Part shown: positions 1 to 10,319 of the stretch, piece by piece | Layout: every line of letters begins with the position of its first letter | How positions within the stretch are numbered: the first letter of the stretch is position 1 | Assembly (NCBI GenBank): GCA_025331565.1 | Contig: JAFREQ010000009.1 | Coordinates: 9,165,501-9,229,500 of the forward strand | Direction: 5' to 3' | From: Holacanthus passer | Taxonomy: Eukaryota; Chordata; Actinopteri; Pomacanthidae | DNA: 64,000 nt | Program-made: the position numbers and the translations under genes | Notes under the pieces: model-generated | What the model was told of the DNA's origin: nothing | What the model saw: only the letters and a program-made list of their open reading frames with translations | Database searches by the model: none

Positions 1-1140
1 GAGTTGTCAAATTTAATTTAGGAGGTCGATGTGGGAAATCAGTAACTAATGTATAAGCGGTCGAGGTGGGATGAGGGGAAGTGGTTCGGCCTATAAAATA
101 AATTACAGCTCTTCATTACGAGCTAATCTCAGGCAGGCTCTGAGCATCACAAACTGATGCCATCAAAGCGTCTGGCATGGACTTTCATCATCAGACAAAG
201 TTAGAAGCTGCTTCACTTAAAAGATAAATTAAAAAAAAGAGAAGTTGTCTCCCGTTGCCTCTCAGTGTTCAGGAGAGTCTTACACAGACTGGGAGGTTTT
301 CATTTGACTCTTCTGCTCATTGGGAGTGAACTGTTTGGATTGTTGGATGCACTAATGTGTCTTTGTGTCTTCAGTGCAAAAGCATATTTCAAACTTTATC
401 TGAAGATAACATCAGTCTTCAGTCTGACTTAAACAAAGCAAGTGGGTGGCTTCCAAAGGAATAAAAAAAGTGTTTTTAATATGAAATTCCCTTTCTGGTT
501 TCCAAAACAGTGTTTCCATGCTGAGCTATTGTGGAGGGATAATGATAACATTGAAGGTCCCTCTGGAGTTTCTGACCACTGTTGATGCTATGGAGCAATG
601 TTTTTATGACTGGGTCCCACCAGCAATGACGCTGAGGTTTTCCTGGTTAAATAAAAGGTTAAATATAGTTTTTTAAATGTCTAGAGTGTACATATGTAAC
701 AATTGTTGCAACAGCATTTCATTTCAATATGAAGCAGGTCCTAACTATGTGAAATATGGACATTTCCGTTTTCATTATGAACCGTGTCTCATCAAACGTA
801 AACACTGACTGTGTGGATATAAACTCCACTGGGCCTGAGTGACTCAGTCTACACTGGAGGATCAGCTGTGTGCTGAATTCTGTGTGCATGGCTGCTCTGA
901 CTTCACACTATAAGGGCTGGTGCTTATCCACCCAGTTCATTAATTCAGCCTCCCTGCCTCCCCCACTCTCCACTCTCCCCCGCAGCATATAGCTTCTCTT
1001 TAATCTGTTATTAGATGAACTGTGTTGAGTCATGCCACTATGCTGCATCTAAGTCTGTTGTGACGCTTACTTGTAGGAGTTCTGTAGAGTCAGTGATAAC
1101 CCTGTGACACACTCCTTGTTTGAACTCCTCTGAGAAAAAG
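1..1140. other. Intergenic DNA, nothing recognised
   Basis: AT-rich with stops in all frames. I see no splice-bounded exon, repeat terminus or RNA gene that I could defend. Confidence 0.6.
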
Positions 1141-1212
1141 CATGTTTTATTTGTTTATTTAATTATTGTAAATTTTCCCACTGTGGGACAAATAAAGGTA
1201 TATCTTATCTTA
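1141..1212 (+). repeat. 3' tail of a non-LTR retrotransposon (LINE)
   Basis: A TTTATTTAATTATTG-type AT stretch is followed by a short hairpin (CCCACTGTGGG), then ACAAATAAAGG and TATCTTATCTTA. This is the hairpin, polyadenylation-like motif and simple repeat typical of teleost LINE 3' ends. A near-identical tail is at 26260-26325. The clade is not assigned. Confidence 0.6.
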
Positions 1213-2170
1213 AATTAGACAGTATATTATAAAATGGATTTTGCTTGTCACTACAATGCAAATGAAATGTTTGCAGTATCACTGTGATTGTCAAATTACA
1301 AACACAAGTGATGTGCAAAATACATACACTATAATACAATCCAATTAAATGGCTTCAAAAATGACTTTCATGGCCGTGAATCAGTTATGCAAGCTCACTT
1401 CAAATATCACACATTTCTAATTAGACATATTTATGCCAAATAGCATGAGTGTCAATTTCTCAGGTTGGGCGTGTAATGAGAGTAAAATTATTAGGGTTAA
1501 GACTGCATTTGTTCTGCTCACCAGGGTGCTCGTTTTTGATGGAGGCTGCCAAGAGGGAGTTGAGCGTCAAAGCATCAAAGCTTGGAGTTGGTGGATTGAG
1601 CGCTACATAATAACCTGAGGCATGCAGAAAATCATACCTCATCAATACTGATTATGCAACATCATTGGCACACAGTCACACGTGCCAAAGATTTAAAATA
1701 AGCAGCTTAACTCACGTTCCTCTGACAGGAAACAACTGAACACCTGAGCTGTTCTTTATATGAAACATCTGTGCAGTCTTGGGATTGGGATAATTCACAA
1801 CTGACAATTTACCCACATTTTATTTCACTCTCACCGACATAAATCTCACCACAGACACGAGATTTAAAAAGTCCTGTATACATTGAAATTTAGGGATTTA
1901 CCCAGTGGCGACAAGTTTAATCAGCATTGTGTAAACTTGTTTTTTGCAAGAGCATGAATCATTCATATGTATCATTTGTACGTACAAGTCCTGCACTCTA
2001 ACTTTAAAGTCCTTATACAGTTGATTTAAGTCTATTTTTCAGATTAAACACCTGAGAAATGTCAGATTTCTTCTACATTTTAAAATAACGGTCCTGTGCT
2101 GTTTTCATGTTTATGTATCTTTCATTGAAAACTCTTCACCTGTTTAACTGTCAGTTGCATTTGTTTTGTT
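1213..2170. other. Intergenic DNA, nothing recognised
   Basis: There are only two short overlapping antiparallel frames (near 1433-1645), without homology or codon signal. No other structure is seen. Confidence 0.6.
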
Positions 2171-2174
2171 CATC

Positions 2175-2460
2175 ACCGGCGGGGCGGTTTTGGCTGCCAG
2201 GTAGAAACAATTGGTGAATTAATATAGTGTAATGCATAACATAAATCACTATTTTAATGATGTAATGTTTGAGCACTTCAAACTGCAAACCGTGGTTACA
2301 GCGCCTGGTCTGAATATGGAGCACTGACTCCGCCTATCCGGGCGGTTTCTGGCGTACGCTGGGAAAAATTAAGCGCACCCTGAAAACCGTTACTTGAAGA
2401 GCATCTACTGCGCATGTCAGAGGACCGAGCCCACCTGTGTTGGATGAGCTCTTCACTTTT
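2175..2460 (+). promoter_or_regulatory. GC-box promoter-like stretch ahead of a possible spliced transcript
   Basis: An isolated CpG-bearing stretch in AT-rich surroundings. It has a GC box (GGCGGGGCGG near 2178), a second GC-rich patch (CCGGGCGG near 2339) and an NRF1-like CTGCGCATG near 2409. GT donors follow at 2461 (GTGAGT) and, stronger, at 2560 (GTAAGT). The composition suggests a TATA-less promoter and first exon on the plus strand. It is inferred from sequence signals only. Confidence 0.35.
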
Positions 2461-2921
2461 GTGAGTATTTTAAGGTTTTATCGTTTGTCTTTATTTAACC
2501 TAGACACAATATCTATCTTTCTACATGGGTTTCTTTGGAGGGCCCGGCTTCATTTGTTGGTAAGTGAAATAAGCCGTACAGGATTTTCTTGGTTTGTAAT
2601 TATTCTGTATATTAAGCTAACAGACATTAAGCTAGCTGACGTTTAGCTAGCTGTCACCAAGCTAACAGTAGCAGTTGTAATGTTAACTATCAGTGCCAAC
2701 ATGCTCTCAATACTAATGCAACTGACTTAAGTTAGTTTAAGTTTACTTAAATTAACTTATTAATTGAAAAGGACAACTACAATGCAGAGACAGACTGTGA
2801 GTTAACAGTTCACCTTAAATTATTGTAAAGCCCTTACATCCAGAAATGTCTGTGATTTTGATGTTTAGCATTATTTTGAGTGCTTTCTGAGTTTGAACAA
2901 ATGTTTTTGTTCCACATTCAG

Positions 2922-4770
2922 ATCATGAACTGACTAACATATAGTAAGAGAGATGCACTGGCCAACTCAAGTGGTGAGTACAGCTTTTCATATCTGTTAA
3001 GTACCTACAGCAACATACAGTTTTGCAGAAGTGCAGCTCTGATCATTATAGCATGCTCCTGAAAAGATGTAGTATGTGATGATGCAATATGCAAATTTCT
3101 TTTGATGAGGGGATCTAATAGAATTCAAGGTTTGCTGCAACAGATTTAAATGAAATGTATGACAGAATATTACAAGCCTGCCACTAATAAGGAAAAGGCC
3201 TTTCTTTTGAAATAAGCAGCAGTTTCTGCATTTTAAAAATCATGCCATCTGTAATTCAGCCTGGATTATATTTTTCTTATGAAGGAAGGCATGACAGAAA
3301 AAGTTTGGGAACCGCTGCTCTAAACAATAACCACAGTCACTATATACTGTATGCGTGTAGGGAATTTGCTGTGTGACATTACTTACTGATAGTGGACTGG
3401 CAATGTCAGCATTCAGTTGATAATGGGTTTCCAAGTTCCCACAAACACAATTCAGACTTATCCCATCACTCACTGGATGAATTTCTATTAAATCAGCTCA
3501 GAGAAAAAATCAGAGATCAGAGAAATTGGATTTGTTACATACAGAAGTTACACAAAGAAATCTATTATTCTCTTGGTCATGTACCTTGAGATGTCCTGGA
3601 AGATGATTTCTGTGAATGACTGGGAACTGTGAGGGAACATGGAGGCAAAATTATTATAAGCCCTTACATCAGCCTCAGTGCAGTTTGTGACCTTGTCTGC
3701 TTGTTAGTCCATTCAGAGCTCTGTGCAATCTTCCCTCATCAGTCACTTCGGGAGTATTAGACAGTTGTCAATTCACTGGATGTGATGTTTTGTGTTTACA
3801 GGCCGAATGCTCAGGAGACTTGACCAACCTTCTTGTGACCTTATCAAAACCTCCTGCAGCAGCAGAAAGACCATCAACATCCAGGCTGTGCTGGATAAGG
3901 TAGGAGTTGTCTTGGAAATGAATGTGTTTTGAATTGGTTATGTATTTTTCTTGCTTGATTTTTTTTTTTGTTTTCCATGGTATTTAGTTGTGGGTTCATT
4001 TAATCTGGCATTGTACTTGATGTAGAGCAGTTTCTCTGAAATTGAAAATCAATCTACACTGAAGATTATTCAAATGTGCAATGTGTTCAGTCTTCACTAA
4101 ATTAGACAACACTAGCATGTACAACTCTACAGCTGTAAATATACAGTTATGTTGCATCAACTCCACATGCAAATGTTCTGCATAATGTTCTTTAAAATTG
4201 TTTTGCAGTTTGCAGTGCCTTTGAATTTAGGAGTGCTTTTGGATTTCCCTCATATATCCCCCCCTTTCCTTTCTTGTATATCTGATTTTTGCCTCTCGCC
4301 ATCTGTGGGCATCTTTGTCCTTCTGGTTGTTTAAATTCTTGGCGGCGGTTTGAATAATTTAAATTGTTCTAAAGCTATTTTGTATGGGCTTGAATGGCTC
4401 ATGGCTTGAATTTTTGTGTGTGTTACACTCTGCTGGTGTATGTAAAACAAGTGAACAGTGAGGTTACATGCTCTCTTGGGGCATTGGGATGTCATCCATC
4501 GCTGTTTTAGGAACACATGAAAGTTTCCTTTCACTCAGTCTGTTAAGATTTCATCGTTTATTGTAAAACACAGCAGCCTAGAGTTGTAAGTGGCAGAAAT
4601 TAGTTTTACTTCTCTTCCCAGGGTCATTGCTCATTACCTCCAAATCAGTGCATTTTGAGTGGTACCTATTAAGAGAGCAATCCGTTCTTGCTGACAGTTT
4701 ACATTTACAAGGCCATAATCAAAATCCTCTGAATAAGACTGTTGTTGAGAAAATGACTTGAGCGCAGAAG
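2922..4770 (+). other. Possible spliced plus-strand transcript of unknown identity (exons 2922-2973, 3802-3899, 4622-4770)
   Basis: Three segments are bounded by good splice sites: TTCCACATTCAG|ATC to AAGTG|GTGAGT; TTGTGTTTACAG|GCC to ATAAG|GTAGGA; and CTTCTCTTCCCAG|GGT to GCAGAAG|GTAAGA. Joined, the ATG at 2953 reads 51 codons (starting MHWPTQVAECSGDL) to a TGA at 4656-4658. A second frame from the ATG at 3806 (MLRRLDQPSCDL) also ends early in the third exon. I recognise neither peptide. A three-codon mini-ORF (ATG AAC TGA at 2925) precedes the first. It could be a lncRNA, a micropeptide gene, the 5' part of a gene whose other exons I missed, or chance splice motifs. Confidence 0.3.
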
Positions 4771-4818
4771 GTAAGAAGTAAAGATTTAATTTAATTTTAA
4801 TTAATACTTTATTTTTTT

Positions 4819-4975
4819 AACTAAAACTAAACTAAAATCTTTTTGAGTTTTCGTCGACTAAAACTGGACTAAAACTATCACATATAGAAATGACTAAAAT
4901 GTGACTAAAACTAATAAGCATTTTCGTCCAAAAGACTAAGACTAAAACTAAGATGGCTGCCAAAAACAACACTGC
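4819..4975. repeat. Degenerate ACTAAAACT repeat element
   Basis: The unit ACTAAAACT recurs many times with interruptions, including TTTTCGTCGACTAAAAC and ATTTTCGTCCAAAAGACTAA. Such 'actaaaact' tracts are dispersed in teleost genomes (general knowledge). No coding potential. Confidence 0.5.
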
Positions 4976-5619
4976 TCTGTAGGTAAAAATAAAATGCACC
5001 TGCTTTAGTGTATATTTATAGTGAGGTGAACAGCTGGGCACATTACAGCCAATTACATTTCACTGCTTTTCTTTGCATGCTTATTTAATGACTGCCTCAT
5101 TGCTTAGCTCTTGTGAACTGAATGAGCATGAACAGTGTTCATTACCTTACCCGAGGGTTGATGAGATGTCTGAAGATACAGAATTAATGCAAAAGAAACA
5201 GTGTGAGGCTCAAATAATGTCTCAGCTAAGGGGACCCAAATAATAAATATTGAAGAAAAGTAAAAACATTTTTCACTCTGAGTATTATATCTGCACATAA
5301 TGGCTTTTTTGGTTTCCATAATCATTGTTTCTATTAAATCTAAGTATCAGGACACCAGAGCAGTGAAAATACAGTTTTTCACATAATCTGAACATATTCA
5401 CCACAGTCCTTTCACACATGGACAAATCAAATATATGTTGAAACTACCATTTGACATTTTTATTTATGTCAATGTGTCACAATGTGGTGGTGAAGTACTC
5501 TTTGCCCATGTCATCCTGAAGAATGAGGCTAGCTCTGTGTTGTCCACAGGCCTTTCTCATTGGGCCTTCTTCATTCACATTAAGTATCTGCAGCAGTTCT
5601 GTAAGGCACACTTTAAGAT
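4976..5619. other. Intergenic DNA, nothing recognised
   Basis: AT-rich. An open frame from 5435 enters the transposase remnant that follows, but its first part resembles nothing I know. Confidence 0.5.
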
Positions 5620-6310
5620 GTACATAATGAATCAAATTTTGATGCCCATGATGAAGCTTAAGTTGAATCTATTCCAGGGTGATCTTGCAGAAAGCTTTAC
5701 TGTGTCTTGGGGTAGTGAGCAGGTTCCTCACCTATTGCATAGACCCAGTTGAGGAACACATGATGATCTACGTTCCTTGGCTGCCACAGGAAACAGTCTT
5801 CAGCTTGATGGCTCAGTGCTTCAGGGAGAAGTTCCCCAACGTCACCTGCATCATTGGCTGAACTGAGACCCCCCCCTTTCAGAAACCACACAAACAAGCG
5901 AGCCATACAGCCATTATTATTCCAGCAATACTCTTAAGTATTTACTTGCTATTTCACTGTGTGGGATTGTTATGTTCATTTATCCTACTCATGGAGGCAG
6001 ATGTAGTGACAGTGTCAAGTGTCTGGCTTGATGGAGTACCTTGGTCCTGGCAATGAAGTGTTGGCAGACAGAGGGTTTATCATCAGAGATCTGGTGTTTG
6101 AGATGAGGACTAATATTGTTTTGCTAGCGTTCACTCAGAAAGGAGGGTAGTTGCCTCAAGAGCATGTTACTGACACAAGGAGGATTGCAAGTGTGTACAT
6201 ACATAGGGAGTTATCAGGGGTCCATGGTATTATATGATGTAGCACTCCATATAATCTCAGAGACCTCAGTTGAAAAACCACAGTTGCTTCTGTGTTACAC
6301 TGCTGATTGT
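5620..6310 (+). pseudogene. Decayed DDE_4-type transposase (Harbinger/ISL2EU-like)
   Basis: Pieces of one transposase lie in order but in different frames. A helix-turn-helix-like segment (MMKLKLNLFQGDLAESFTVS) is near 5645-5710. PWLPQETVFSLMAQCFREKFPNV is near 5785-5845. CIIG-stop-TE then PFQKPHKQASHTA sits at 5847-5915, where the family has an acidic II-D-C-x-E catalytic motif. LGPGNEVLADRGFIIRDLVF is near 6035-6095 and carries the second-Asp ADRGF box. RRIASVYIHREL is near 6177-6215. The first catalytic Asp is replaced by Gly and the next codon is TGA, with frameshifts around 5740 and after 5920. It cannot encode an active enzyme. The family call comes from motif order; the subfamily is uncertain. 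Confidence 0.7.
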
Positions 6311-6562
6311 GTTTATTTCAGAGTAATTCGTAAACCCGTACAATTATAAAGCACAAGAATAAGGATTGTGTCTTGGATGATCTCAGATTTTTATAATAAG
6401 CAGTTCTTGTGTTTGGCACCTTAATGTTTTTACTTTTGTAACTAACCTTTCAACTACTGAATGATTTTCAATCTATATGTTTACAGACAAAAATATTAAC
6501 AATCGATGCTTCTTTTTTTTCTGCTTTCATTTCATTTGCAAATTTAGTTTGTTGTATTTACA
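6311..6562. other. Intergenic DNA between mobile-element remnants
   Basis: AT-rich with no recognised feature. Confidence 0.5.
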
Positions 6563-6805
6563 TACAGTACCAGTCAAACGTTTGGACACAGCTTCTCATT
6601 CAATGGTTTTTCTTTACTTTAGAGAAGAATCTCAAATATAAAACATTCTGGGTTGTTTAACACTTTTTTGTTTACTACATGATTCCATATGTGTTCCTTC
6701 ATAGTTTTGATGTCTTCAATATTAATCTACAATGTAGAAAATAATGAAAACAAAAAATAAGCCTTTGAATGAGATGATGTGTCCAAACTTTTGACTGGTA
6801 ATGTA
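6563..6805. mobile_element. Tc1/mariner-type MITE with intact terminal inverted repeats
   Basis: The left end TACAGTACCAGTCAAACG and the right end (as its complement) TACATTACCAGTCAAAAG match over about 27 bp through TTTGGACAC. The 239-bp element is flanked by TA at 6563-6564 and 6804-6805, the Tc1/mariner target duplication. It has no transposase ORF and is therefore non-autonomous. The CAGTCAAAAGTTTGGACAC terminus is a known fish Tc1-like end. The good match of the ends suggests a fairly recent insertion. Confidence 0.9.
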
Positions 6806-7849
6806 TATATTGGGCAGGTGGACGTGTCAAACTTAACCACATGTACATAGTAGAAGTGTAGGATGATGAAAAGCTTATTGTATGCAAAATAACTGGCAAG
6901 AAGATATATTTCACAAACAGAAGTTATTAAACTCGTGAAATTTATTAAATTCATGAAATTTATTTACATAGAAAGTGATTGCAATTATTCACTATTACAA
7001 TCATAAAACATCAATCAATAAATCTAAGTTATAGGTAGGAATTCATTACAGTTACTTGGGGCCAGCTAACAGCTCAATCAGGAGAGACAAGTGAATGAAG
7101 TAAAGATGAGTGTTATATAATAACACATGATGTATGATAATTCAATTTTGACAGTCTTTTGCACTTAGAGGCGCTGTAATTGAGGAGCGTCTGCCCTGAG
7201 AATCTCCCCCCCCAGAGTTAAGACATGGTGGTGGAGGCTGGTGACTCTGCTGAGACTGGTAGGCTAATGAGGCTGATGAATCTGTGAAGACTGGATGGTA
7301 ATGGTGGAGGATGCGCGTATAATAGCAGCATGAGCGTACTAAAGGCAGAGAGAGAGAAAAAAAGTATTAAAAAAAAAAGCAAGATACCACACTCACGATG
7401 GGGGTGTAATGCTGTGCTATTGGATAGCTGTTACCAGCTGAGAACAGCTGATATCTCAATTGACAGCCAGGATTTATGAGTGAGTATGTGTTAGGCAGAG
7501 GCATGAATATAAACTGCAGGCTTAAGCATGCAAAAGATTAGTCTCCCCTACTAAACTTTCACCAGAGCCACATTTAGTCATGTTACACATGATCACAGAC
7601 ACCGGAAAGCTAGTGTCTGACATTTCTGCGGTGGTTCATGGTTGACCTTTTAGTGATGAATTTTGTATCAACCACACAGTCTCTACAGGAATTGTATAAT
7701 TGAAATTATAGCATGGCTAATTACCTTGCCTGACAATACCATGACCATTCCATTCCATACAGTAGGTTTAACACTACAGTACATTTTTATGGTAAAGAGT
7801 AAGTCTGCCTGGCAGGAATCCTTGGCAACATGTGAGTAAAAAGAATAGT
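6806..7849. other. Intergenic DNA, nothing recognised
   Basis: A purine-rich patch near 7320-7380 (GAGAGAGAAAAAAAG). No exons or element ends that I can support. Confidence 0.6.
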
Positions 7850-8300
7850 TTAGATTAGATTCAGCCTTATTGTCATTGCACAGAGGTACTGAGGCAACAA
7901 AATGCAGTTTAGTATCTAAACAGAAGTGCAAAAGCATCAGTGCGGAGTAATGCACATGTATAGAGATTTGAGCAGTATTCAGAGTATGAACACAGTGAAA
8001 TGAATACACTAAGATATATTCATCGTGTGCAGCAGTTACAGCAGTCCATTGCGGGTTTAAGTGTATGACATACAGTGCAGGTGTAAGAACAAGTAATACT
8101 AGTAGACATTATATACGGAATAAATAGCTGCATATGAATACAGTGTATACACTACAGGACCGATATGTCCAGTATACACAGCAGTATAAATATGAACATG
8201 CAAGAGGGCAGATATGTACAGTATGGGTTGTGGTTATAATATGTATTGGTATGAGAGAGCATAAATGGTGCAGGTGAGTGTATGTGCAGTAGTGCATACA
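7850..8300. repeat. Dispersed teleost retroelement fragment
   Basis: It begins with AGATTAGATTCAGCCTTATTGTCATTGCACAG and continues through ACAAAATGCAGTTTAGTATCT and CAGAAGTGCAAAAGC into TATGTACAGTAT-type DNA with many CAG/TATA words. 'CTTTATTGTCATTGCACA...ACAAAATGCAGTTTAG' is a familiar interspersed tail in teleosts, probably LINE-derived. The right boundary is vague. Open frames across it are not genes. Confidence 0.55.
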
Positions 8301-10301
8301 GAAAACCATAGTTCGGTGACACTCAACTACTGTGCCTCGCTTCCCAACTGTAAACCCTTATCTCTTCATCCATGTGCAGGCCACCTTGTCATTCTCCTGG
8401 CCTTATCTGTCGCAAATTTCCCATGGAACCTAGGGAAAATGGTGCTCTCTGACAAAATTGTCTGGGTGAGTAGATGCACACAGAGGGACTTTTTTTTTTT
8501 TTTTTTTTTGCAGAGCTAGGCCTACCCTCAATTTATGTGCATCTGTCCACAAGTGGGAGGCACTTTGTATTTTAGTAACCTCCTGCAAGCTGGCACATCA
8601 TCCCCATGTAATTTACATGCACATTGTAAATATTGACATGCATTTGTGGCACTACATACCAATGCCATGTTTCCTGTGAGGCTGCTGGAGCTGTGTGGGG
8701 GACTGCTGAAATTTGGTCTGGTTCAATGGAAAACTGGCCACTAAGCTCATTTTCAGTGTTTCATATGAGCAGTAGGCAGGAATTGGCGGTAGAGATGGAG
8801 AAATATGCTGAGTAGCTGCTGTGGCTACTTACCTTAGTTCGTGTTGCAGCTAGCGGTCCTGTTAGCTGACTCAGCTCCGGGGTGGATGGAGCCAAACTCA
8901 ACAAGACTGACACTCAGGTATTGTGTTACATGTCATCAAATTGGCTTTTAAACATTGGCTTTGAAGATAATGGTGAATTCATGTACATGCATATATGCCT
9001 TCTGGGAGGGTGAAGTCAGCCCTGAGTGGAAATTCACTGTGGCTTGATGTCTAGTATATGATCACACAGCCAAGTAATTTGTGTCTTCGGATTGACTGAA
9101 AGGAACCCACCAATCTTAACCCATAGAAAATTCAAAGTTAATTGTTGAGGTACATGTTGGAAGAGATAATTACACAGCAACTGAAGCTAAAGCTGTAGCT
9201 GAATTTATAGCCTTTCAGTTGCACAGTAGCTTGTGGAATGATTTTCTGTAGCACAGGCTAACTCTCAAATTCAGAGATCAATTTATTTAAACCTTGATAA
9301 CATCCATTTCTCTAATTTTGAATGGTGGATTATGTGCCCGTCATAGTTTTGCCAAAATGAAAATATGCCCTCAGATTATGACAAATTCCCATCCTTTGAT
9401 ATGAAACAGTTGTTTACATGAGCTATTTTTTATTTTCTGGTTGCCTTTCACAAAATATACCAAATTGCTAAAAATTCCACAGATACTTGTGGCTCACGCT
9501 TTATATAAAATTCTTGCAGGGAATTGTTAGAGGAAGTGCAGTGTTTCTCAAGTTTTTTCAAGATTCCTCAAAAGTTAAAGTTCGCCTTAATTTCCATATT
9601 TGCCTTAAAGCAAACTGTAGGAATGATCTTTGACCAGTGAGTCTTTTGACCTCACATACTAGCTCAGGTCTTCTCTTTAGCTGACTTTTACCGTTCTGCT
9701 GAAAAATGTTTTCAAAACACTGAATTTGAGTAAAACAATGATCTCTGTTATTCAGTGCATGTCACAGCCATATACAATTCCATTTGTTGTGGCATCTCAG
9801 TGCAGCATCTGTGGGCATGACCGGGCAATATCTGCACATCCGGCCCGGTTAGCTGCTGCCTCTCCAGCTCCTGCAGCGCTCTTCCCCCAGGGAGGCTGCT
9901 TTACTCATGGCAGCAGCTTTCTCTCCTCCTCAGCACTGTGGTTTGGTTCATGTGGAATGGCTGATTCTAATGAAATGTTCACTGTTGTATTTTAGACAGA
10001 GTAGCTTTAAGCCAACAAATTTGCTTCAGCTGTTTTGACTGTTTTGTTCTACTGCACAATCTCAAAAAGAGCGATGTGGTGGTGTTGAGCCAACAAAGAG
10101 AAATCCCTCTACAGTTTTTATTTTCCATCTGATAGTGCAACCATTCCAAGTTCAGCCTGAGGAACTGGCAATTATATGTATGTTGCTTTGCTGTATTGCC
10201 TTTGTTTAATGCTCAAACCTGTATAGCAGCACTCATCTGCCCTATTAATTACCCACCCATGTTGTTATTTAGCCCTGGTCTCTCGCTCTCTCTTGCGCGC
10301 G
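8301..10301. other. Intergenic DNA with a poly-T tract
   Basis: Contains a run of T at 8490-8509. The patch 8640-8900 (CTAGCGGTCCTGTTAGCTGACTC) may be repeat-derived. The frame at 9726-9995 has no recognisable domain. No gene is supported. Confidence 0.5.
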
Positions 10302-10319
10302 CACACACACACACACACA
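10302..10319. repeat. (CA)n microsatellite
   Basis: Nine CA units, preceded by a CGCGCG purine-pyrimidine run. Confidence 0.9.
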
